This document shows, piece by piece, positions 16,835 to 25,034 of a stretch of DNA of 64,000 nt. Position 1 is the first letter of the stretch, and every line of letters starts with the position of its first letter. The position numbers and the translations under genes are program-made. A model generated the notes under the pieces. That model was given only the letters and a program-made list of their open reading frames with translations, did not search any database and had not been told where the DNA came from. Source of the stretch: Streptomyces sp. NRRL S-37 (GTDB lineage Bacteria; Actinomycetota; Actinomycetes; Streptomycetales; Streptomycetaceae); assembly GCF_000721605.1 (NCBI RefSeq), contig NZ_JOIZ01000001.1, positions 496,001-560,000 on the forward strand. Reading direction: 5' to 3'.

Positions 16835-18049
16835 TCATCCGTCGGTCAGTTGCTGGATGGCCTTGATGGCTTTCCCTGCTCCGTTTTCGGTCGCCATGTG
16901 TTGTGCCGCTTGTGCTGCGGCTCGGCTGTGCGTCTGCTGCTTCACCACTTGGTGCAGGGAGTCGGCGAGCCGTTCAGCGGTGAGGGACCGGAAGGGGATC
17001 GGGTCGGTGGCGGCACCGACGGTGGCGAGCCGCCTTGCCCAGAACGGCTGGTCCGCGGTGACCGGGACGGGGACGGCGGGTACTCCGGCACGCAGCGCGG
17101 CGGCGGAGGTGCCGGCTCCGGCGTGGTGGACCACCGCGGCCAGCCGTGGGAACAGCAGGGCGTGCGGTACGTCCCCGATGGTGAGTACGTCGTCCCCGTC
17201 GGCGGCGAGGTGGGCGCTGCCGGCCTGGAGGATGCCGCGCAGTCCGGCGCGGTGCAGGGCTTGCACGGCGATCTCGCTCAGTCGTTCCCCGTCACCGGAG
17301 GCCATGCTGCCGAAGCCGATGAGAACGGGCCGGGGTCCGGCGGACAGGAAGTCCTCAAGCTCGGAGGGCAGGCGTTCGGCCGGGTCGTGGTGGGGCCACC
17401 AGTTTCCTACGACGTCCAGGCCGGGGCGCCAGTCGGAGGGTCGGGGCACCAGTGCCGTGCTGAAGCCGTGCAGGATGGGCCAGTTCGCCCGTTCCCGTCG
17501 CCGGCGCGCCTCGGCCGGCGAGGCCGGAGGGAGAGCGAGGCGGTGGCGCAGTTGTGTGACGGCCTGTGTGTAGACGCGGTCGGCCATCCGCAGGGCGAAG
17601 CGCCCGGTTGCCCGGTTGGCGAGTCGGCCCAGTGAGCGGGAGCCGGTCACGACGGGCGGGAAGTCGCCGGTCGGTGCGGTGGGCTGGAGGTACACGCCGA
17701 GGCTCGGGGTGCCCGTGGCCTCGGCGATGTGCCAGCCGAGCGGGGCCGTGGTGGTGGACAGCAGGAGCAGGTCCGTGCCTTGGTCCACGGCGTCGGCGAA
17801 GCCCTGACCGAGTTCGGTGACGAACGCGGCGGCGGTCCGCATCAGGCCGCGTTTGCCCGCGACATCGCCACGGGCCCGGGTGGCGGCCGGCAGGCTGCGG
17901 AACTCCAGGCCCGCCTCGTGTGCCAGGGGTGCGAAGGCGTCGGTGGCGGCGAGGGCGACGTCGTAGCCCGCCCGGCTCAGTGCGGCGCCCAGCCCCGTGT
18001 AGGGCGCGACGTCGCCACGCGATCCGGCCGCGGCGATCAGGATCCTCAT
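16835..18049 (-). CDS. GT1-family glycosyltransferase
   Basis: 404 residues from the ATG at 18049, with GAGGAG 6 bases upstream. The N-terminus MRILIAAAGSRGDVAPYTGL is the acceptor-binding Rossmann start of UGT/sterol-3-beta-glucosyltransferase-like enzymes. The C-terminal half has PVLIGFGSMASGD and the nucleotide-sugar-binding signature VVHHAGAGTSAAALRAGVP followed by TADQPFWARRLATVGAA. It transfers a sugar from an NDP-sugar to a lipid or small-molecule acceptor in the cytoplasm. Its ATG overlaps the stop of the upstream MerR-type gene (ATGA), which suggests translational coupling and possible control by that regulator. Confidence 0.9.
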   Translation of the reverse strand: MRILIAAAGSRGDVAPYTGLGAALSRAGYDVALAATDAFAPLAHEAGLEFRSLPAATRARGDVAGKRGLMRTAAAFVTELGQGFADAVDQGTDLLLLSTTTAPLGWHIAEATGTPSLGVYLQPTAPTGDFPPVVTGSRSLGRLANRATGRFALRMADRVYTQAVTQLRHRLALPPASPAEARRRRERANWPILHGFSTALVPRPSDWRPGLDVVGNWWPHHDPAERLPSELEDFLSAGPRPVLIGFGSMASGDGERLSEIAVQALHRAGLRGILQAGSAHLAADGDDVLTIGDVPHALLFPRLAAVVHHAGAGTSAAALRAGVPAVPVPVTADQPFWARRLATVGAATDPIPFRSLTAERLADSLHQVVKQQTHSRAAAQAAQHMATENGAGKAIKAIQQLTDG

Positions 18050-18688
18050 CGTTGCTCCTCGGAGTCGGTGCGCGGGCCCGTATGGCGGTCCGCGTTGGCG
18101 TGGACCGCATTGCGCGTGTAGGCGGCCAGGCCCGGGCGCTGCTGGGAGGGCGGTACGACCAGGGCGAAGGCGCGCGGGTCGGCGACGAAGTCGTCCGCGA
18201 TGCGCCGGTGCATGTCGGGCGGGCAGGAGGTGAACCAGCGTGCGCTGGCGCTGCCCTTCCGAGTGCGCCCACTTCAGCTCTGCCTCGGTGGCGTAACTCA
18301 GGTCGAAGGCGACCTCGCCGAAGACCTCGAAGCGTTCTTCGGGGGTCAGGGGCACCCCGGTCTTCTGGACCTCGATGGCCCGCTCCGCCACCTCGGCCAG
18401 TCGCTGCAGGCGGGCGATCTCCTCGTTCAGTTCTCGCTGCCGGGCCCGGAGCCGCTCCAGGGGGTTCACCTGCGGGTCCTTGAAGATCGCGGCGATCTCG
18501 TCGAGGGGGAAGCCGAGTTCGCGGTAGAAGAGGATCTGCTGGAGACGGACGAGGTCGGCCTCGTTGTAGAGGCGGTATCCGGCGTGGCTGCGGTCACTGG
18601 GCGAGAGCAGTCCCGCCTTGTCGTAGTGATGCAGGGTCCGCACCGTCACCCCGGCGAATGTCGAAACCTGTCCCACGGAGTAGCTCAT
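18046..18688 (-). pseudogene. MerR/TipA-like regulator with internal indel
   Basis: The N-terminus is an intact MerR domain: VGQVSTFAGVTVRTLHHYDK, then SHAGYRLYNEADLVRLQQIL and GFPLDEIAAIF, followed by a dimerisation coiled coil. The frame holds until about residue 145 (ATEAELKWAHSEG). The expected C-terminal effector part appears in a different frame (WFTSCPPDMHRRIADDFV to GLAAYTRNAVHANADR) and ends with a TGA overlapping the glycosyltransferase ATG. About 70 residues of a TipAS-like domain also seem to be missing. In the original frame the reading continues into the glycosyltransferase, making a long artificial fusion. DNA binding may survive but effector sensing is probably lost. Confidence 0.7.
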
Positions 18689-18847
18689 CCACCTGCCCCT
18701 TCGTCAGCACGCAGCCTCAAGCCTGACGTAGGGGGAGGGTCAAGTCGTGCTCGGGCGGGACATGGCGAAGGCCGCGTTCGCAGGGGGTCCACGTCGCTCG
18801 CGTCCGTCCTGACCGTGTGCGACAGTGCGCGGCGCTTTCCACCGCCT

Positions 18848-18882
18848 CCCCTTGCTGTAAGAATTACTGTTACAGCAAGGGG
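18848..18882. promoter_or_regulatory. Inverted repeat, candidate operator of the Rrf2 gene
   Basis: 13-base arms CCCCTTGCTGTAA (18848-18860) and TTACAGCAAGGGG (18870-18882) are separated by 9 bases, giving a 35-bp dyad. It ends 10 bases before the GTG of the Rrf2 gene, a typical autoregulatory position. It also lies in the space shared with the divergent MerR gene. Confidence 0.6.
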
Positions 18883-18892
18883 GGTGGAGGAT

Positions 18893-19330
18893 GTGAGCGC
18901 CAACAGCAGGATGACCGTCGCTGTCCATGTGCTGACCTGGATGGCCCTGGTGCACGATCGCGGACGCGTGGTGGTCACCTCGGACCAGATCGCCACGAGC
19001 GTGGCCACAAACCCGGTCGTGATCCGGCGCAGCCTCGCGGATCTGCGAGAGGCGGGGCTGGTGACGGTCCGGCACGGCGCGGGGGCCGGCTGGACGCTGG
19101 CTCGCGCCGCGGAGTCCATCACCATGCTCGACGTCTTCCGCGCGGTGCACGACGAGCCTCTCTTCGCCCTGCATCGCGGCGAACCGAACCAGTCATGCCC
19201 CATCGGCCGTGGCATCCGGCCCACGCTGCGCGACGTCTACGCCGACGCGGAGGAGGCCGTTCGCCGGGAGCTCGCGAGGGTCACGATCGCGGACGTCCTG
19301 CGGGACACCCTGGCCATCCGCTCCGACTGA
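18893..19330 (+). CDS. Rrf2-family transcription regulator
   Basis: 145 residues from the GTG at 18893 (MSANSRMTVAVHVLTWMALV). It has the winged-helix layout of the Rrf2 family: VVTSDQIATSVATNPVVIRR (HTH) and SLADLREAGLVTVRHGAGAG (wing), then AAESITMLDVFRAVHDEPLF. Only one Cys (NQSCPIG) is present in the region where [Fe-S]-binding members such as IscR and NsrR have three, so it is more like the YwnA/CymR type without a cluster. It probably binds the 35-bp dyad just upstream and may control the dehydrogenase gene that follows at 19453. Confidence 0.88.
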   Translation: MSANSRMTVAVHVLTWMALVHDRGRVVVTSDQIATSVATNPVVIRRSLADLREAGLVTVRHGAGAGWTLARAAESITMLDVFRAVHDEPLFALHRGEPNQSCPIGRGIRPTLRDVYADAEEAVRRELARVTIADVLRDTLAIRSD

Positions 19331-19452
19331 ACCTGCGCCCCGGCGCGGCCGGTTTCGCGCTCACCCTTAGTTGTAACTGAACTTGTTTCATCGACGCGGA
19401 CCTCCGGCGGACCCGGGTGGTCCTGCCATCTCACCTACGGAGGTGTAACGCC

Positions 19453-20451
19453 ATGCTGGCGATCGAGTACCGGCGCCACGGCGGCTACGAGGAACTGCAA
19501 CTCGTGGAGCGCCCCGCCGAACCGGCTACCGGCGGCCGGGCGTCGATCAGGCTCTCCTACGCCGAGGTGAGCCCGGCCGACGACACCATCAGGGCGGGCC
19601 GGATGGATGCTTCCCTGCACCGGGCGCCGCCCCTCGTACCCGGCGGTGGCGGAGTGGGTCGGGTCACCGACCCTGGAGCGACCGGCCTGGCGGAGGGCAC
19701 GCGCGTGGTGGTCGGCGGCGGTGGTCTCGGCTGGCGCACGGACGGCACCTGGCGCGAGCAACTGACCGCGGAGGCCCCCCAGCTGATACCGATTCCCGAC
19801 GGAGTGGGCGACGAGGCCGCCTGTGCCCTGTTCGCTGGTGCCGGATACAGCACCGCCTACCTTGTGCTGACCCGGGTGGCCGGGCTGAAGGCCGGCTGCA
19901 CCGTCCTGGCACCGGGCATCGGCGGCTCTGTCGGCATGGGCGCCGTGGAGGTGGCCCGCGAGCTAGGCGCGTCCCTGGTCCTGACCACCGCCAGCCGCAC
20001 CGACAAGGCGGAACAGGCACGCGCCGCCGGTCACCAGCACGTGATCGACCTGTCCCGCGAATCCCTGGCCGCCGGTGTCGCACGCATCACCGGCGGCAGG
20101 GGCGCCGACGTCGTGGTCGACGGCGTCGCCGGTCCGGTGCTCGGTGACTGCATCGCCTCCCTCGCACACGGAGGTGTCTACGTCGGTGTCGGATACGCCG
20201 GCGGCATCGAAGGAACGGTGAACATCACCGACTTGATATGGAAAAACGCCACCGCCCGTGGCTACACGTTCACGACGACCCCGCCCGACGTCGCACGGGC
20301 TGCCAGAGTAACCCTGCTGAGGTGGCTGGCAGCGGGCCGCATCAACCCCGTCGTCGCTCGCGTGCTGCCACTGGAACAGGCGGCCGAGGCGCAACGCCAT
20401 CTGATCGAGGATCGGCCCTTCGGCCGTGTCCTGCTCAAGATCGATCGCTGA
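19453..20451 (+). CDS. MDR-superfamily zinc-free dehydrogenase / quinone oxidoreductase-like
   Basis: 332 residues from the ATG at 19453 with GGAGGTG upstream. The GroES-like N-terminal domain (SYAEVSPADDTIRAGRMD, LVPGGGGVGRVTDPGATGLA) lacks the cysteine/histidine pattern of zinc alcohol dehydrogenases. A Rossmann NAD(P)H domain follows (GCTVLAPGIGGSVGMGAVEV, ITGGRGADVVVDGVAGPVL). This fits quinone-oxidoreductase-like enzymes that reduce quinones or activated alkenes. It lies downstream of the Rrf2 regulator, in the same direction (122 bp), and 28 bp ahead of a GNAT gene, so an operon is likely. Confidence 0.88.
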   Translation: MLAIEYRRHGGYEELQLVERPAEPATGGRASIRLSYAEVSPADDTIRAGRMDASLHRAPPLVPGGGGVGRVTDPGATGLAEGTRVVVGGGGLGWRTDGTWREQLTAEAPQLIPIPDGVGDEAACALFAGAGYSTAYLVLTRVAGLKAGCTVLAPGIGGSVGMGAVEVARELGASLVLTTASRTDKAEQARAAGHQHVIDLSRESLAAGVARITGGRGADVVVDGVAGPVLGDCIASLAHGGVYVGVGYAGGIEGTVNITDLIWKNATARGYTFTTTPPDVARAARVTLLRWLAAGRINPVVARVLPLEQAAEAQRHLIEDRPFGRVLLKIDR

Positions 20452-20479
20452 AGCAAGCTGGAACAGGAGGAGTCAGGAC

Positions 20480-20962
20480 ATGGAACCTCGCGAGGCACTC
20501 ACGGCCGACATACCGGAACTGATCCGGCTGCGCGCAGTCGCGCTGGAGGGCCTGGGCATGGATCCCGGGCCGGCCGACACGCCGTGGCGGCGCATCGCCC
20601 ACGGCTGGTTCGAGGAGCGCATCAACCGTCGCGACGACTGTGTCTGCCTGGTCGTCGGGGGCGAACCCGGTGAACCCCTCCTCGCCTGTGGCATGGCCTG
20701 GATCACCTACCATCTGCCCAGTGCGCGCTGGCCCGACGGACGCCGCGGCTACCTCGACGGCATCGTGACCGACGTCCCCGCCCGCGGCCAAGGCCACGCA
20801 CGCCGCATCGTGGACGCACTGGTCGGCCGCCTCCGCACGGCGGGCATCCACTACGTCCAACTGCACGCCAGCATGGCCGGAAGGCCGGTGTACGAGGCCG
20901 CGGGCTTCGTCACGGGCAGTTACCCGAGCATGGACCTGATCACGGCTCCGCCCGCCGGATGA
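20480..20962 (+). CDS. GNAT-family N-acetyltransferase
   Basis: 160 residues from the ATG at 20480 with GGAGGAG upstream. The protein shows the GNAT core: ALTADIPELIRLRAVALEG, the strand GYLDGIVTDVPARGQGHA with the acetyl-CoA-binding R-G-Q-G-x-A loop, a helix RRIVDALVGRLRTAG and the terminal HYVQLHASMAGRPVYEAAGF. Substrate unknown. The 28-bp distance to the preceding dehydrogenase suggests co-transcription. Confidence 0.9.
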   Translation: MEPREALTADIPELIRLRAVALEGLGMDPGPADTPWRRIAHGWFEERINRRDDCVCLVVGGEPGEPLLACGMAWITYHLPSARWPDGRRGYLDGIVTDVPARGQGHARRIVDALVGRLRTAGIHYVQLHASMAGRPVYEAAGFVTGSYPSMDLITAPPAG

Positions 20963-21085
20963 GGGACTGCCAAGTCCCCCGAGTAATCGGCAACTCGATC
21001 TGCCTGAATGTCCACAGCCCAGTCGGCGACGGCCGTCCGAGCGGCATGGCCCCGGCCGTCGTACTGTGACGTGCCAGTGCGTGGG

Positions 21086-21814
21086 TCAGACCTGTTCGAA
21101 ATGAAACGCCTTGATGAAGCAGTCACGGGGCTGGGCGACGGCGAAGAGGATGCACTCCACGAGCGACTGCGCGGTGAGGGCGTCCTCGGCCGCCCGCTGG
21201 GTGGTCTCCCACTCCTCGGAGAGCGGATCGGCGTTAAGGAAGTCGGGCGGGTAGAGCGAGATCACCCGGACTCCCTGAGGACGCAGGCGCCTGGAGAGGA
21301 TCTCGGTGAACCCCGCCTGGGCGCTCTTGGCCGCGTAGAAGGCGTCGTGCGCGTCCGAGCGGTGGTGGCCCGGTGTTCCGCATGCGGAGACCATCGTCAC
21401 GACATCCGGCTTGTTCGAGTTGAGCAGGAGGGGGAGGAAGCTCTTCGTTGCCAGGACGGTGCCCGTGGCACCGGAGGCGATGGTGTCGACGACGTCGGCG
21501 TCGGTCGCGGACAGCAGGTCCGGCCCCGTCAGATAGCGAGAGCCGTTGTTGATGAGGACATCGACGCGGTCGGTGTGGTCCGCGACGCCGGAAGCGAAGT
21601 CGCGGATCGAGGCGGGCTCCGTCAGGTCGCAGGCGAAGGCGTGCACCCGCTGGTGGCCGCGGCCGCGGAGCTCGTCGCGGACTCGCTCGGCGGCGGCGAG
21701 GTGGCGTGCCGAGAGAAAGACCTCGGCACCGAGGTCCGCGAGGCGGATGGCCAGGGTCCGTCCGAAGTCGCGGCCGGCGGCTGTGATGACAACGCGGTGG
21801 TTGTCCCATCTCAT
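21086..21814 (-). CDS. Short-chain dehydrogenase/reductase
   Basis: 242 residues from the ATG at 21814. It has the SDR layout: cofactor region VVITAAGRDFGRTLAIRLAD (a modified form of the usual TGxxxGIG), DVLINNGS for the adenine-ring NNG motif, a Ser in TMVSACGTPGH and the catalytic YxxxK in AFYAAKSAQAGF. It then reads RRLRPQGVRVISLYPPDF as in classical SDRs. It probably reduces or oxidises a small alcohol/ketone with NAD(P)H. The altered glycine motif is unusual and may change cofactor preference. Divergent from the Nudix gene, sharing a 151-bp promoter space. Confidence 0.87.
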   Translation of the reverse strand: MRWDNHRVVITAAGRDFGRTLAIRLADLGAEVFLSARHLAAAERVRDELRGRGHQRVHAFACDLTEPASIRDFASGVADHTDRVDVLINNGSRYLTGPDLLSATDADVVDTIASGATGTVLATKSFLPLLLNSNKPDVVTMVSACGTPGHHRSDAHDAFYAAKSAQAGFTEILSRRLRPQGVRVISLYPPDFLNADPLSEEWETTQRAAEDALTAQSLVECILFAVAQPRDCFIKAFHFEQV

Positions 21815-21965
21815 GGTGTCGTCCCTGATTCGTGGATCGATTGGTGCGGTGCATCGCGGCGGCGCGGTCTGCGGCGCGGACAGATCGGTACCCCGACGGA
21901 TGCCACGGCCGCTGACCATGACGACTCCGGCAAGCCGGGCGAGAGCCAGGTCTACGCTATCGGTC

Positions 21966-22478
21966 ATGCCCACTCACAAACGGTCGTTCACCGTCAACGA
22001 TGATGTCGAGGTGCCCAACCCTGGTGCGGGCGAGGTCTGGACCGTCGGCGCCGTCATCCTCAACAGGGAGGGGCGCGCCTTCGCCCAGAAGCGGAGCGGG
22101 GACCGTCGCCTGTTTCCCGGCACCTGGGACATCGTGGGCGGCCATGTCGAGGAGAGCGAAACACTTCTGGAGGCACTCGCACGCGAGGTCGAGGAGGAGA
22201 CCGGCTGGCACCTGACCCACGTGCGGCAGCTCCTTGGTACCACGACCTGGACGGGGGACGACGGCGGTGGCCTGCGTCACGAGGCCGACTACCTGATCGA
22301 GGTCGACGGCGACCTGGACCACCCAGAGCTGGAATGGTCCAAGCATTCCGCCTACGACTGGTTCGGCCCCGACAACCTCGCCCGCCTCAAGGAGAACTGC
22401 GGCCCCGGGCAGTTCATGATCCACGACCTCGTCGCCCGGGCCATCGAAGATCCCGGACGCGTCATCCCCATGACCTGA
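21966..22478 (+). CDS. Nudix hydrolase
   Basis: 170 residues from the ATG at 21966. The Nudix box is complete: GGHVEESETLLEALAREVEE plus ETGW, matching Gx5Ex7REUxEExGU with the metal-binding glutamates. It hydrolyses a nucleoside diphosphate linked to another group, with Mg2+. The upstream segment WTVGAVILNREGRAFAQKRS and DRRLFPGTWDIVGGHVE are typical of MutT-like housekeeping Nudix enzymes, but the substrate cannot be inferred. Confidence 0.92.
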   Translation: MPTHKRSFTVNDDVEVPNPGAGEVWTVGAVILNREGRAFAQKRSGDRRLFPGTWDIVGGHVEESETLLEALAREVEEETGWHLTHVRQLLGTTTWTGDDGGGLRHEADYLIEVDGDLDHPELEWSKHSAYDWFGPDNLARLKENCGPGQFMIHDLVARAIEDPGRVIPMT

Positions 22479-22554
22479 GTCGGAGGCTCTCCGAGCAGGG
22501 GCACGTTCCGGTTTCCGCCCCCGGTACACCGGGTCGTCTTCTAGGGTCGTCCCT

Positions 22555-23220
22555 ATGATGATCGACACCGACGCCGTCGGCTTGCTGTTCGATTCCCTCC
22601 GGGCGGACGCGCTCACCAGCCAGGACCAGCTGCGCGAACTCTATCCGCAGCCGAACCCGAACTCGCTACGCAAGGAGACCGACCGCCTCACCGAGGAGAC
22701 CCGGGCGCTGATCGGCTGTTCCTCACTGGTGTTCATCGGCAGTGCGGACCGCCAGGGCCGGGCGGACGTGACTCCACGCGGCGGTGCCGCCGGGTTCGTC
22801 TCGGTGCTGGACGAGCAGACCCTGGTGATCCCCGACGCGACCGGTAACAAGCGGCTCGACACGATGCACAACGTGCTGCAGACCGGACGCGTCGGGCTGC
22901 TCTTCCTCATCCCCGGTCGCCCTACCACGCTGCGGGTCAATGGCCGCGCCTGTGTGTCGGCACGCCCGGAACTGCTGGCCCAACTCACCCCTGTGGGAAA
23001 GCCACCGGTCACAGCGCTCGTGGTTCAGGTCGAGCAGGTCTATCCGCACTGCCCGAAGTCACTGATGCGCGCCAACGCCTGGCGACCGGAGCAGTGGCTG
23101 CCCGCCGACGCCCAGCCGAGCAGCGCCGAGGTGACCCTGGCCCAGCTGAACCTGCCCGGCCTGACCCTGGACCAGGTCGAGGAGGCCGAACAGGAGTCAC
23201 TGCGCCTGCGGTACGAATGA
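22555..23220 (+). CDS. PPOX-class FMN-dependent protein (MSMEG_1061/DR_2398 type)
   Basis: 221 residues from the ATG at 22555 (a second ATG follows directly). The pyridoxamine-phosphate-oxidase-like split barrel shows CSSLVFIGSADRQGRADVTP, TLVIPDATGNKRLDTMHNVL and TGRVGLLFLIPGRPTTLRVN, the signature of the long single-domain PPOX subfamily that binds FMN. The C-terminus (CPKSLMRANAWRPEQWLP) is also typical. The reaction is unknown. It lies 76 bp after the Nudix gene in the same direction. Confidence 0.88.
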   Translation: MMIDTDAVGLLFDSLRADALTSQDQLRELYPQPNPNSLRKETDRLTEETRALIGCSSLVFIGSADRQGRADVTPRGGAAGFVSVLDEQTLVIPDATGNKRLDTMHNVLQTGRVGLLFLIPGRPTTLRVNGRACVSARPELLAQLTPVGKPPVTALVVQVEQVYPHCPKSLMRANAWRPEQWLPADAQPSSAEVTLAQLNLPGLTLDQVEEAEQESLRLRYE

Positions 23221-23764
23221 ATTCGATGCGAGAAGTCGCTTTCCTTCGGTATCGCATCCCGTGAGCTGTTGTCCGATGTCGAGCCATGACCGCATCGCCA
23301 ATCGTCAGGCCAATGGCCACCCGGCGGCTGGTTAGCATGACGATATTGAGCAGCGGACGCGTCGTGTCGCGAGTCAGGCACACAAGGACGTAAGACAAAA
23401 AGGCACCCATAATGGCGTCCGTCAGCTGCCTGCCCGGTTCGACCGAGACGAACCGACAAGCTGGCGCCCGCCAGTGGCAATGGGCTTTGCCCTGCTCGAG
23501 GCTCGGGGGAGGTCTAGCAGTTGGCGAGGCGAGCGTCGGCCAAGGCTATCGATCCAGTGACGAAGGCTTCGATGGGCAGCGACAGCAGGATTTCGCTGTC
23601 GCTGGCACCCCAACGGCCACCGATCACGCCCATTCTCTACCGACATCCCCCTGAAAGGCTGGTTGCGCATGCTGCCCGAGGGGAGGTTCACCACACGTCT
23701 GGGACCAGGCGTGGCATCGTCCCCTTTACTGGCCGCCGGAGAACTGCGTGAAACCCTGAGGCGC
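23221..23764. other. Gap with a possible SRPBCC remnant
   Basis: Mostly without coding signal. A minus-strand frame of 39 codons (ATG 23633, TAG at 23514) reads GRWGASDSEILLSLPIEAFV, which resembles the start of some SRPBCC proteins with an RWGAT-x-E pattern. It is truncated and has no clear ribosome site, so it is probably a remnant. Confidence 0.3.
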
Positions 23765-24712
23765 ATGACCCGGATTCTGACGCGCACGGACCTGCTGGAA
23801 CTGCTGGATCCCTCGGACTGCATCAGGGTGCTTCGAGAAGGGTTTGCCGCGTCCGTGCACAGTTCTCCGCCAGGCCAGCGGGTGCGCACCGATCTTCCCT
23901 TCCCGGGTACTGCGACAGCCTTGCTGCCCGGACTGCTTCCGAGGACGGACGCCTATACCGTCAAGGTCAATGCGAAGTTTCCTGGAGCGGTCCCGTCCCT
24001 GCGGGGTGTGATCTGTCTCCACAGCGGCACGGACGGCGAACTGCTGGCTCTGATCGACTCCGCCACCATCACGGCCTGGCGGACGGGCCTCGCCGCGGCC
24101 CTGGCCACCGATCTGATCGCCCGGCCGACGGGCGAGGGCGCATGCACGGTCGGGGTGATCGGCGCAGGAGCCCAGGCGGGACTGACCATCCGTGGACTTC
24201 GCGCGCTGAGATCATGGGGCCGTCTGGTCGTCCACGATGTCGACGCACGGCGGGCGGCCGCCTTCGCCCAGCGGCACGGCGGCACCGTGGCGTCGACGCC
24301 GGCGGAGGTAGCCGCCGCGGCAGACGTGGTGGTCCTGGCCACCTGGTCGCATGAACCCCTGCTGCATCTGAAGGACGTGCGGCCGGGACAGCACCTGACC
24401 ACGCTCGGTGCCGACGAGCCCGGCAAGCAGGAACTCGCCCCCGAGGTACTGCTCTCCGCCCGGCTGATCGTCGACGACACCACACTTGTCGCAACGCATG
24501 GCGCCCTCGCCAACGCCGGCTTGCCCTCCTCGACAGCTGCCGCCTCTCTCGGAGAGGTCATCCGCGGCGATGCCCTCGCCCGCAACCACAGCCGGGAACT
24601 CACCGCCTACGCTCCCGTCGGCCTGCCCTGGCAGGACCTGGCCCTGAGCTGGCTGGTCTTCCAGCGCGCCGAGGAAACAGGAAGGGGAGCAATCGTCGAT
24701 CTCCTGTCATGA
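23765..24712 (+). CDS. Ornithine cyclodeaminase / mu-crystallin family protein
   Basis: 315 residues from the ATG at 23765 with GAGG upstream; the frame is open further left but without similarity. It keeps the family layout: N-terminal substrate region (DLPFPGTATALLPGLLPR, TVKVNAKFPGAVPSLRGVIC), then LALIDSATITAWRTGLAAAL and a Rossmann domain VGVIGAGAQAGLTIRGLRAL with TLGADEPGKQELAPEVL. Members include ornithine cyclodeaminase, alanine and opine-type dehydrogenases and N-[(2S)-2-amino-2-carboxyethyl]-glutamate dehydrogenase (SbnB). The exact activity here is not decidable. No siderophore genes are adjacent. Confidence 0.87.
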   Translation: MTRILTRTDLLELLDPSDCIRVLREGFAASVHSSPPGQRVRTDLPFPGTATALLPGLLPRTDAYTVKVNAKFPGAVPSLRGVICLHSGTDGELLALIDSATITAWRTGLAAALATDLIARPTGEGACTVGVIGAGAQAGLTIRGLRALRSWGRLVVHDVDARRAAAFAQRHGGTVASTPAEVAAAADVVVLATWSHEPLLHLKDVRPGQHLTTLGADEPGKQELAPEVLLSARLIVDDTTLVATHGALANAGLPSSTAAASLGEVIRGDALARNHSRELTAYAPVGLPWQDLALSWLVFQRAEETGRGAIVDLLS

Positions 24713-25034
24713 CCGCTACCGAGGTCATCGCATCTGACGGTGCGGAGATCAGCTATGACCAGCAGCCAGCCAGGCTTCCGGGCGGTTGTGTGACCTGCTC
24801 ATGGCGAGCCGACGGCTGTCTCGAAGTCCGCGATGCTCGCCCCCCCCGGCACACGCAACGCCACCCGTCCCCGGACCACTCTCGGCATTGCGGGATCAGA
24901 CGGACAACGCTCCCAGTTGAAGTCCAGCGCCCTGGTCTCATGGCGGGGCCGGCTGAAAGGGTGGACCGCACGATAGTTTTGAACGCGTTCAACTCTTTGG
25001 TCTAAGCTCATAAGAGACAAAGGAGGGGGAGCCG
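24713..25034. other. Promoter region of the epimerase gene
   Basis: This 322-bp space has no gene. Its right end becomes A/T-richer and contains a 14-bp palindrome at 24979-24992 and the ribosome site AAAGGAGG just before the ATG at 25035. Confidence 0.5.
24979..24992. promoter_or_regulatory. 14-bp palindrome TTGAACGCGTTCAA, candidate operator
   Basis: A perfect dyad 43 bp before the start of the epimerase-like gene, in the expected promoter position. The form TTGAAC-GTTCAA is common for TetR-family operators, but no TetR gene is adjacent, so the regulator is unknown. Confidence 0.5.

Noticed and set aside
16835-18688. Genuine MerR-glycosyltransferase fusion protein
   Set aside because: The linker reads as frame-shifted sequence, the true MerR C-terminus is present in another frame, and the glycosyltransferase has its own ribosome site and ATG.
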